DNA of 64,000 nt from Catenovulum adriaticum (lineage in GTDB: Bacteria; Pseudomonadota; Gammaproteobacteria; Enterobacterales; Alteromonadaceae). The stretch lies in assembly GCF_026725475.1 (NCBI RefSeq), contig NZ_CP109965.1:744001-808000 (forward strand). The letters are read 5' to 3'. Below the pieces are notes generated by a model. It was not told the origin of the DNA, did not search any database, and saw only the letters and a list, made by a program, of their open reading frames with translations. This document shows, one piece after another, positions 16,378 through 23,854 of this stretch. Every line of letters begins with the position of its first letter. The first letter of the stretch is position 1. The position numbers and the translations under genes were made by a program.

Positions 16378-17898
16378 ATGGGTCAAAAAATTGTTCAGCA
16401 GCATTTTTCTCACTCAGACTTTGTTCAATTTAGAAGGCGTCTTGTTGAACAACTAAAACAGCTTAAACAGATTATAAATGCGCCTGCTTTTGGCAAATTG
16501 CCTTTAAAAATAGGGGCAGAGTTAGAGCTTTATTTAGTCGATAAACAAGGCTATGTAGCTAATCAAAGTGAAGCCGTTTTAACAAAGCTGGATGATCCTT
16601 TATTTCAGTTTGAAATTAATCAATATAATTTAGAGCTTAATTTAGCCGCCGTGAATGCCCTTGGCACTCCTTTTAGTCAGCTTGAATCGGCCATGCTACA
16701 TAAATTGGCTCAGCTTGAATCTGTGACTCAAAAGCTTAATTTAGATTATGCCGCTATTGGTATATTGCCTAACTTAAAGGCGGGTGATATTGATATTGCT
16801 AATATGACAGATCAACTCAGGTATAAATTGTTATCTCAGCAATTATCTAATGCACGCGGTGCGCCCTTTAAAATTGATATTCATGGCGAAGAAAACATTC
16901 ACTTAGATTTAAATGATGTGACAGCCGAAGGGGCTAATACTTCGTTTCAGGTGCATATGATGGTACCGCATAATGAATTTGCACAAGTTTATAATGCTAT
17001 TTTGTTAACCCAGCCGCTGGTTACCGCTATTAGTGCTAACTCGCCCTTTTTTTTAACTAAAAAAGGCTGGCAAGAAACACGCATTGCCCTGCTAAAGCAA
17101 TCGCTAGATTGTCGGATACCAGATATGGTTCAGCATAAATTACCGTCTAGAGTAAATTTAGCCTGTGGTTGGTTGCAACAAGATGCTTGGCAAATATATG
17201 CCGAGGCAGTGGCTTTATATCCTATTTTATTGCCTTATTTAACTGAGCCAGACACTGCGACCAGCACTTTGCCGGAATTAGCTGAATTAAATTTACATAT
17301 GGGCACGATTTGGAGTTGGAATCGTCCGGTTTATTGCCCAAATGATAAAGGGCATATTCGGATAGAACTTAGAGCTTTACCGGCAGGCCCAAGTTGTATT
17401 GATATGACAGCTAATGCTGCGTTTGCGATAGGTTTAGCTTACGGCCTTAGAAATCAAAGCCCGCAAATTATTGCAATGATGCCATTTGATTTTGCCGATT
17501 ATAATTTTTATCGCGCCGCGCACCAAGGGCTAGATGCTCAAATCATGTGGCCAGATTGGGAGCAGTATAAATTAGTTCAACAGCCGATAAGTCAAATTAT
17601 CCGCAGCTATTTAGCGATTGCTCAACAAGGTTTAGTTGATTTAGGAATCAGGCAAGATGAAGCAAAGCACTACCTGAATGTGATTGAAAACAGATTAAGC
17701 AGCGGCATGACAGGCGCACGCTGGCAATTAAATTGTGTTGAGTATTATCAAAATGAATATCAAACACACTACCAGCAGCATTATGAGCCTCAAGTTGCTA
17801 GAGAGGTTGCTTGCCGACAAATGCTGCAAGATTACATTCGGTTATCAAAATCAAATCAAGCGGTTAGTCAATGGGAGCGGATATGGAAATTGAATTAA
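16378..17898 (+). CDS. GCS2-family glutamate-cysteine ligase-like carboxylate-amine ligase
   Basis: This 506-residue soluble protein resembles the glutamate-cysteine ligase 2 fold. GAELELYLVD (about 47-56) and FEINQYNLELN carry the paired acidic metal ligands, and FQVHMMVPHNEF, ISANSPFFL and HIRIELRALPAGPS (about 340) form further ATP/Mg-site segments. Such enzymes make gamma-glutamyl or similar amide bonds from ATP. The classical GshA sequence signatures are not obvious, so glutathione synthesis is not established. The next gene, an AstE/aspartoacylase-type hydrolase, starts inside its 3' end, so the two are translationally coupled and probably act on the same amide-linked metabolite. Confidence 0.75.
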   Translation: MGQKIVQQHFSHSDFVQFRRRLVEQLKQLKQIINAPAFGKLPLKIGAELELYLVDKQGYVANQSEAVLTKLDDPLFQFEINQYNLELNLAAVNALGTPFSQLESAMLHKLAQLESVTQKLNLDYAAIGILPNLKAGDIDIANMTDQLRYKLLSQQLSNARGAPFKIDIHGEENIHLDLNDVTAEGANTSFQVHMMVPHNEFAQVYNAILLTQPLVTAISANSPFFLTKKGWQETRIALLKQSLDCRIPDMVQHKLPSRVNLACGWLQQDAWQIYAEAVALYPILLPYLTEPDTATSTLPELAELNLHMGTIWSWNRPVYCPNDKGHIRIELRALPAGPSCIDMTANAAFAIGLAYGLRNQSPQIIAMMPFDFADYNFYRAAHQGLDAQIMWPDWEQYKLVQQPISQIIRSYLAIAQQGLVDLGIRQDEAKHYLNVIENRLSSGMTGARWQLNCVEYYQNEYQTHYQQHYEPQVAREVACRQMLQDYIRLSKSNQAVSQWERIWKLN

Positions 17899-18932
17899 AT
17901 AAACTTAGGTACATTAAGCTTGAACGCGAATCCTTGCCGGATGAAGCCGAGGCTTGGTTAAGTGAACTCACTACTGGCGTGGTGATTGATATAAAAGGCA
18001 TACATTGCCATAAAACGCGGGTGCTATCTGCGCTTGTTCATGGCAATGAGCCTTCTAGTTTTTATGCGATTCATCGTTGGTTAAAATCAGATAAACAAGC
18101 TTATTGCAATGTACGCTTTGTGATTGCCTCGGTTGAGGCCTCTAAATGCGAGCCTTATTTTAATTTACGCTATGTGGATGGTGAAACTGATTTAAACCGT
18201 CAGTTTGCAATTTTACCTGATCAGCTAAATGAAGCCAGCCCAGCGCAAATTAGGGCAGCAAGTATTAAACAAGCTATTTTAGAAGTAAAACCAGAAGCGG
18301 TGATAGACATGCATAATACGTCATCTGCCAGTCCGCCTTTTAGTGTGGCAACGCGAATTGATATGCAGGCACAAGCGCTTGCTTCATTTTTTTGCCAAAC
18401 GATGATTTACACGCGCCTTAAATTAGGCGCGTTAATGGAGCAAGATTTTAATTGCCCCATTGTCACTATTGAGTGTGGCGGGGCTAAAGATCAACAAGCA
18501 CATGAAATGGCCTATCAGGGATTAGTTGAGTATTTATCAGCCGACGACTTATTTAGTGGTCATCATTTTAAATTAATCGATATTATAGAGCATCCGCTTA
18601 GGTTAGAGATCTTGTCTGGCTTTAGTTTGGCTTTTGCTCAGCATCAGCATGCTGATGTAGATGTCACTTTAGTCGCTGATATTGAACAGCATAATATGGG
18701 GGTAACCCGGGCGGATTGTTTTATTGGCTGGAGCCGAGTTGGCACGGATGCTTTTGCGGTAAAAAACGAAGCTGGTGAAGCTCAATCAAGCCAGTTGTTA
18801 TACTGCAAAAATGGCGAGCTGTATACCAAACAGCCACTACGCATTTTTATGGCAACCAGCCATGTGGTTATTGCGCAAAAAGACTGCTTATTTTACGCAA
18901 TATGTTGTGAGCCAGATTGTTTAGCGGATTAA
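17883..18932 (+). CDS. Succinylglutamate desuccinylase/aspartoacylase-family zinc hydrolase
   Basis: M14-like metallo-amidohydrolase of about 349 residues. Zinc ligands are visible as H53 and E56 in ALVHGNEPSSF and H143 in IDMHNTSSASPPFS; substrate arginine in DLNRQF (102-107); and the catalytic glutamate as E196 in TIECGG. This pattern matches AstE/AspA, which remove acyl groups from N-acyl amino acids. ATG at 17883 has GGGAG at ideal distance; a 17871 ATG is an alternative. It overlaps the end of the GCS2-like ligase gene by 16 bp. No arginine-succinyltransferase genes are near, so it is unlikely to be the dedicated AstE of that pathway. Confidence 0.82.
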   Translation: MEIELNKLRYIKLERESLPDEAEAWLSELTTGVVIDIKGIHCHKTRVLSALVHGNEPSSFYAIHRWLKSDKQAYCNVRFVIASVEASKCEPYFNLRYVDGETDLNRQFAILPDQLNEASPAQIRAASIKQAILEVKPEAVIDMHNTSSASPPFSVATRIDMQAQALASFFCQTMIYTRLKLGALMEQDFNCPIVTIECGGAKDQQAHEMAYQGLVEYLSADDLFSGHHFKLIDIIEHPLRLEILSGFSLAFAQHQHADVDVTLVADIEQHNMGVTRADCFIGWSRVGTDAFAVKNEAGEAQSSQLLYCKNGELYTKQPLRIFMATSHVVIAQKDCLFYAICCEPDCLAD

Positions 18933-19357
18933 TGTCGCGTTTTTATCTCGCATAATAAAGGCATTTCGTTAATGATGTTGGTGCAATTTCCATTACGAAC
19001 TTTGGCTTTTCGGCAAGTGGAAACTGTCCAGCTTACTTTATTCATATAGTCGTGATTAGACGGCACTTTGTTACATATATCAGGGCTTTTTTCTGCATTT
19101 TTAAAGCAGCTATTTAAAAAGTTTTTTAGAGCAACGGTACAGTTTGAATCTCGACAACTCTGACTTTTATCAATAACTGTATCTAAACAAGCTTGTTGGT
19201 TATTTGTTTTAGCATATTGGGCGCCATCAACTCGGGCTTGTTCCGTTTCTTCGGTTAACATTTGGCCGTTTTCCTGCCAATAAAAATAAAACGATAAAAA
19301 AGTCAGTAGCGCAAATAAGCCTGCCAAGGCCAATAGTAAATAACGGTTTTTAATCAT
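18929..19357 (-). CDS. Cysteine-rich single-pass membrane protein of unknown function
   Basis: This 142-residue protein has one N-terminal membrane segment (YLLLALAGLFALLTFLSFYF) and a periplasmic part with nine cysteines, including ACLDTV, SQSCRDSNC, FLNSCFKNA and GNCTNII. It resembles a conserved family of small secreted proteins with the pattern GAxYA..QxxCL...C....C.....FL..C....; no function is known to me. It overlaps the nucleotidyltransferase gene upstream by 8 bp and ends in a convergent overlap with the hydrolase gene, so it is the last gene of the dgt operon. Confidence 0.75.
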   Translation of the reverse strand: MIKNRYLLLALAGLFALLTFLSFYFYWQENGQMLTEETEQARVDGAQYAKTNNQQACLDTVIDKSQSCRDSNCTVALKNFLNSCFKNAEKSPDICNKVPSNHDYMNKVSWTVSTCRKAKVRNGNCTNIINEMPLLCEIKTRH

Positions 19358-20144
19358 GGTAATCCAGTTCTAAATTAAGTTGATATAAACGGTTCGCAAT
19401 TAAGCCTGAAGCGGATATTGGCTGTGAAAGTTGTAATTGAATTAATTCATCAGATATTTGAGCTAAATAGCAGCTTGAATACTGAACCTTTTCGTATTGC
19501 CTTAATTGTGCAATTTGAGGCGGGGATAAGCAAGTAGATAAATATTCAAATAAATGCGTATCTAACCATGTTACAGGCTTGGATATCAAGCAGCGCAGGA
19601 GCCTAAGCAAAGTGCCTTGTGGGTTTGGGTTTTGGGATAAATTTAATTTTAAAATGCCTTGGTTTAAATCATCAAAATAGTGGGGCGCAAGTAATAATTT
19701 TTGATTGGATAAGTCAAATAAAGCGGCATCCCAATTTGTGATGGTTGTTTTTAATAAGGCTTGTGGCTGAGTCAATTTAACCCAGTTTTGTTTAAATGCC
19801 CAAGTTTCTTCAAGTGGCCAAATGTCTAGCCACCATTTATCGCATTTAACTCTGTAGCCACCAAATTTGTTGGTATGTACTGGATGCGACTGTTTAATAT
19901 CGCGCATTATTTTTGCCAATTCAGGAGCGGGGCAATGCACAACAAAATCTAAATCCGAATTAAAATAGCGAATACCGTCCAGCGCAAAGTCTCGAATTGC
20001 ACCGCCAAATAAATAAACGGGGCCCCCATGCGAAAGTTGCTCAACCAGTTGGGCTACCTGAAGTCGCCCAGCATTGTGCGGGGCGTATAAAAAGCGTTGA
20101 ATTCGTTGACGTAAAATTGAAGACGATGTAGCAATTTTAGTCAT
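19350..20144 (-). CDS. Nucleotidyltransferase with polyA-polymerase/CCA-adding head domain
   Basis: A 264-residue class II nucleotidyltransferase. VYLFGGAIRDFALD (44-56) gives the GG..RD nucleotide-binding motif, and FNSDLDFVV (61-69) the two metal-binding aspartates D64 and D66. A helical tail follows, but it is shorter than in true CCA-adding enzymes (about 370-410 aa), and no HD domain or full neck/body motifs are visible. It probably transfers nucleotides to an unidentified target. It overlaps dgt by 8 bp and the downstream membrane gene by 8 bp, so the three are co-translated. Confidence 0.8.
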   Translation of the reverse strand: MTKIATSSSILRQRIQRFLYAPHNAGRLQVAQLVEQLSHGGPVYLFGGAIRDFALDGIRYFNSDLDFVVHCPAPELAKIMRDIKQSHPVHTNKFGGYRVKCDKWWLDIWPLEETWAFKQNWVKLTQPQALLKTTITNWDAALFDLSNQKLLLAPHYFDDLNQGILKLNLSQNPNPQGTLLRLLRCLISKPVTWLDTHLFEYLSTCLSPPQIAQLRQYEKVQYSSCYLAQISDELIQLQLSQPISASGLIANRLYQLNLELDYHD

Positions 20145-21525
20145 TTAAATGTTGTAGCTCATTGTATAATTGAATTAAATAGTTGTCTGTCATTCCGGAT
20201 ACGGCATCCGCTAATAACTGGGCTTTTCGGTAATTTAAACTAACATGGCTTTCTTCAGCAAAAATACGGCGATAATTTTCTGAAATACGCTGATAAGCAT
20301 ATTTGCCAAATAAACTGTGATTTTTTTCGTGTTGCTCGTTTTCAATGCCTAGCCATAACATATCCATAATACCGGATATGTAGTTATTGCCTTTAAGCTC
20401 TAGCTCCAATACAGATTTATGTTGATATCCATGAATGCTGTCAAACTTTTTCATGGTTTTACAAAATTGATTCGCTGCGCTGTTATCTAACAGTTCATAA
20501 CCGGGCTTGATATCACCAGCTAAAATTTTGTCAATGTCGTTTACAAACGTTTCTAATAAGGCTTGGATCATAGCACTGATTGCATATACTCGAAACATTT
20601 GCATTGAAACTTCATTTAGCTCTTTTGGGCTAATACTTGAATTTTTAAATGATTTGTTTTTCTGCTTAGCGCTGGTTAATATTTTTTTAGTGATTGTATC
20701 ATCTGGATTATGATGCTCTAAAAAATCGACTATATCGGAAAAGGAGGCAATGTCTTTTTTAACAATATCTTCCGCATCTAAAACTGAGTAGGCGATATCG
20801 TCACAGGCTTCCATTAAAAGCGTAAATGGGTGGCGAATGCCTTCTGCTAACCCGGTTTGTTGCCAAACATCTTCAACAATATGTTGCTCTGATTGAAAAA
20901 AGCCTGATTTTTTCCAGCCATACGCTTTACAGTGTTGGCTGGAAATTGGGTATTTAATCATTGATGCTAACGTAGCATAGGTTAAATTTAGGCCAAATTT
21001 GTCGTTTAAAACCTGTAAGCGTGTGACCAGCCTAAAGGTTTGAGCGTTACCGTCAAAGTTAATAAAATCTTCTGAGTCGGGATGATTGATAGTGCCAAAA
21101 ATGTTTTCTTGGTGGCGCTTAAACCAATTTTGGATGGCGATTTCGCCTTGATGTCCAAAAGGGGGGTTACCTAAATCATGAGCTAAGCCAATGGCGGCTA
21201 ATAAAGCAGGGACACAACGTTCCAATTCACGACTAGCGTGTTGTGAAAATACTTGTTCTCTAAAGTCAAACGCGAGGCGGATGCCAATGCTGCGGGCTAA
21301 ACTAGACACTTCGTGACTATGAGTCAGGCGATTACGAACACTATCGTTGCGCTCAAGTGGAAACACTTGAGTTTTATCGGCCATGCGCCTTGTTGGTGTA
21401 GCAAATAAAATGCGATCATAGTCGCGCTCTAACTCAATGCGACCATTAGCAGATAAGGTTTGGCTCCCTTGTCCGTGAATATCTTTTCGGCGTAAACCGT
21501 TTAAAAGTTGAGCCCAGTTGAGCAT
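20137..21525 (-). CDS. dgt: Deoxyguanosinetriphosphate triphosphohydrolase family protein (dGTPase)
   Basis: HD-domain enzyme hydrolysing dGTP (or other dNTPs) to the nucleoside and triphosphate. Motifs: NRLTHSHEVSSLARSIG with the first metal histidine, LAHDLGNPPFGHQGE (HD pair and GNPPFGH), and EACDDIAYSVLDAEDIVKK later in the fold. The chosen start encodes MLNWAQLLNGLRRKDIH and has GGGA upstream; an upstream in-frame ATG at 21603 would add 26 residues but lacks a ribosome site. About 462 aa. It heads a three-gene overlapping operon. dGTPases serve in dNTP balance, and some are known phage-defence factors that deplete dNTPs. Confidence 0.88.
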   Translation of the reverse strand: MLNWAQLLNGLRRKDIHGQGSQTLSANGRIELERDYDRILFATPTRRMADKTQVFPLERNDSVRNRLTHSHEVSSLARSIGIRLAFDFREQVFSQHASRELERCVPALLAAIGLAHDLGNPPFGHQGEIAIQNWFKRHQENIFGTINHPDSEDFINFDGNAQTFRLVTRLQVLNDKFGLNLTYATLASMIKYPISSQHCKAYGWKKSGFFQSEQHIVEDVWQQTGLAEGIRHPFTLLMEACDDIAYSVLDAEDIVKKDIASFSDIVDFLEHHNPDDTITKKILTSAKQKNKSFKNSSISPKELNEVSMQMFRVYAISAMIQALLETFVNDIDKILAGDIKPGYELLDNSAANQFCKTMKKFDSIHGYQHKSVLELELKGNNYISGIMDMLWLGIENEQHEKNHSLFGKYAYQRISENYRRIFAEESHVSLNYRKAQLLADAVSGMTDNYLIQLYNELQHLND

Positions 21526-21706
21526 GTTGATATTCCCTATTAATGCAAAGTTATTATCCTGAGCTAAGTTGTCTGAAAAATCAATAAAATGCTTAATTTT
21601 CATACGGGTTATAAAGTTAGCTTGTCGCCTTTCTTAATTGTAAATTGCAGTTATACTTTGGATAACCTTTGCGTAAATTTATTTAAAGGCCTTGAAAGGA
21701 AACAAA

Positions 21707-22249
21707 ATGTCATACAACAAGCCGCAATCTCAAGATGAAAAATGGTGCCACAGAGCAGAAACTACTAACTTATTAGCGTTATCTATCGCGCAAATTCATA
21801 TGAGTTTAACCGAAGGTGATAATTCAATTGATACGCTGACGGAATCATTTCAAAAACTTGCCAATTTTTGTATAAAAGTAGAAAATTTGGCAAAAGAAGA
21901 TAAAGCTGAACAAGGCAATCAAGAAATTATTAGATTAGCTGAAAGCATGTCATCACAAATTAACGAAGCCATTGTGGCATTTCAGTTTTATGATAGGCTT
22001 TGCCAGCGATTAGAGCATGTTACAACTAGTTTAAATGGACTAGCCGATTTATTAAAAGATGATGCTCATTTAACGTTACCGGATGGCTGGTTAGATTTAC
22101 GAGAACAAATACGGCAGCAATACACAATGCAAGCCGAGCATCAAATGTTTGAGTTAATAATGCAAGGCCACTCTCCAGAACAAGCGCTAGAACAATTTAA
22201 AGCCTTATTGCTCGTTAATAATAACCAAAATGATATTGAGTTGTTTTAG
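21707..22249 (+). CDS. Conserved helical protein of unknown function
   Basis: A 180-residue soluble, predominantly helical protein. The segment EAIVAFQFYDRLCQRLEHVTTSLNGLADLL resembles helices of CheZ-like or histidine-phosphotransfer-like bundles, but no phospho-histidine motif is obvious. AAGGA lies 6 bp upstream of ATG 21707, which is preferred over a TTG at 21692. It is divergent from dgt and convergent, with a 4-bp overlap, with a membrane diguanylate cyclase, so a signalling role is possible but unproven. Confidence 0.7.
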   Translation: MSYNKPQSQDEKWCHRAETTNLLALSIAQIHMSLTEGDNSIDTLTESFQKLANFCIKVENLAKEDKAEQGNQEIIRLAESMSSQINEAIVAFQFYDRLCQRLEHVTTSLNGLADLLKDDAHLTLPDGWLDLREQIRQQYTMQAEHQMFELIMQGHSPEQALEQFKALLLVNNNQNDIELF

Positions 22250-23364
22250 TTAGTTGTATTTTTATTGAGCGCGACAGACTTTGAACTGCAAACTTGGTTG
22301 CGGCCATTTTGTTTTGCTTTGTATAAAAATTTATCAGCTTTTCCGATACTGTCTGTTATTGACCGATTTTCAGAAAGGGTTGAAACGCCTATACTCAGGG
22401 TGATTTTCGTCGAGCTTTTGCCGATTTTAAACTGAATGTCGGCTATTTTTTCGCGAATATTTTCAGCCGCAGCTTCTGCACTGTTTAAGTTGGCATCGGG
22501 TAATAAAAATAAAAACTCTTCGCCTCCCCAGCGTGATACTACATCTTGTTGGCGAACCATGTTTTTAAAGTGTGTTGAAAGTTGCGTTAAAATAATATCT
22601 CCAGCTTCATGACCATAGTTATCATTAACCTGTTTAAAGTGGTCTATATCGCATAATAATAGGCAGGCAGTGTTATGCGAGCGAGAAATTCGGGCATATT
22701 CAATTTGAATTTTATCCATCATATCTCTTCGATTAGATAAACCCGTGAGTGCATCGTGTTTTGCCATTTTTTCAAATTTTTCACTTAATTCTTTAATATT
22801 ATTTAAAGAAAGTTTGCGCGAATACTCATAACAGTAAGATAAAAAGGTGACCGTTAAAAATGAATATATAAGCCTGAGTTTAAAGCTAACGCTATATTCA
22901 GTGGCTAACAAAGCGCCGTTATCATAAAACATCAGTAATATGGCTAGGCTAATGAATACAAAAATGTTAAAAAGCCCAACAGATAAGCCCCCTAAAAAAA
23001 GTGCCACGGGTGGAATGATATAAATCCAAAGTGGCCCCGTGTTGTCAACCCCCCCACTATAGATTAAATAGAGCATTAAACTAGATAAGGCGATTAATAC
23101 ACCTGTGGCAGGCTCTTTGTGATGTTGAGTTGTTTTTAGGTAAAAATGACCACCATAAAAACATATACAAGCCAGTAATAAACTACTGGCGAGTAGGTAA
23201 TTGTCATGAATTAAGGCGTTGCCACCCATAATAGCAGTCACGCTAGCACCAACTAACGAGAATAAATTAAGGATAAATATCCTTCGCATGGCCTCTTGAT
23301 CGGCACCTTTGGGAATTCCGCTTTCACAATATTTAATCAAATTATTTTTAAGATATGACCACAC
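22246..23364 (-). CDS. Membrane diguanylate cyclase (GGDEF)
   Basis: This 372-residue protein has five or six hydrophobic segments (about 28-180) serving as an uncharacterised membrane sensor, then a GGDEF domain (about 198-365) making cyclic di-GMP from two GTP. HDALTGLSNRRDMMDKI, CDIDHFKQVNDNYGHEAGD and GGEEF (280-284) are intact, so it should be active. RQQD (271-274) is the RxxD inhibitory site five residues before GGEEF, implying product feedback. No periplasmic ligand domain is visible. Confidence 0.92.
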   Translation of the reverse strand: MWSYLKNNLIKYCESGIPKGADQEAMRRIFILNLFSLVGASVTAIMGGNALIHDNYLLASSLLLACICFYGGHFYLKTTQHHKEPATGVLIALSSLMLYLIYSGGVDNTGPLWIYIIPPVALFLGGLSVGLFNIFVFISLAILLMFYDNGALLATEYSVSFKLRLIYSFLTVTFLSYCYEYSRKLSLNNIKELSEKFEKMAKHDALTGLSNRRDMMDKIQIEYARISRSHNTACLLLCDIDHFKQVNDNYGHEAGDIILTQLSTHFKNMVRQQDVVSRWGGEEFLFLLPDANLNSAEAAAENIREKIADIQFKIGKSSTKITLSIGVSTLSENRSITDSIGKADKFLYKAKQNGRNQVCSSKSVALNKNTTN

Positions 23365-23606
23365 AACTATAATCTTCTGCTAATGAATGCTTTGAGCTAA
23401 GGTAACTTATTGGACCCGCTCGATTATGAGATAAGCTTACGTTTTGCTTATTAAACCAATTGAATTTTCATTAATTACTTTCCTTGTAATGATTAATAAC
23501 TAAGTCGTTTAATATTTTTAAGTGCATTTCTATATTGTTTATCAGCTTATTTTAGCGGTAACAGAATAAAAATCCCATTTTTATTTGTTTTTTATTTGTT
23601 AATAAC

Positions 23607-23620
23607 TGCATACGTATGCA
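23607..23620. promoter_or_regulatory. LacI-type palindromic operator 1
   Basis: TGCATACGTATGCA is a perfect 14-bp palindrome with a central CG, typical of LacI-family operators. The flanking AAAGC is shared with the second site about 100 bp downstream. It lies about 240 bp upstream of the TonB receptor gene. A maltose/maltodextrin regulator is the natural candidate, but none is encoded in the window. Confidence 0.6.
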
Positions 23621-23708
23621 AAGCATTGTCATTTTATAGCTCAATTATTTGAATAGTTGACTGTTTTTAAAGGGTTTTATGGCGTTTTTGAAAGGGGGGT
23701 GTTTTATT

Positions 23709-23725
23709 GAATACGTATGCAAAGC
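23709..23725. promoter_or_regulatory. LacI-type operator 2 inside a G6/C6 inverted repeat
   Basis: GAATACGTATGCAAAGC repeats the core of operator 1 (ATACGTATGCAAAGC). It lies in the loop between AGGGGGGT (23693-23700) and ACCCCCCT (23729-23736), which could form a cruciform or an RNA hairpin. The distance to the receptor start is about 130 bp. Confidence 0.55.
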
Positions 23726-23854
23726 TATACCCCCCTGACCAATTTAAGTCTATTATTTGTGAAACATTAATTTAACAAATAATAATGTTTTGTTTGATGA
23801 ACATACTTTTATTCATGGTATTTCATTTATTCAAATGACAATTGGGGAGTTCCT

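Larger units (their letters stand above)
23365..23854. promoter_or_regulatory. Regulatory region of the starch-utilisation locus
   Basis: About 490 bp without coding capacity between the diguanylate cyclase and the TonB receptor. It contains two copies of the element TACGTATGCAAAGC (23611-23624 and 23712-23725), a G6/C6 inverted repeat around the second, and an AT-rich stretch before the receptor gene. It is the likely promoter/operator region of the alpha-glucan locus. Confidence 0.6.
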
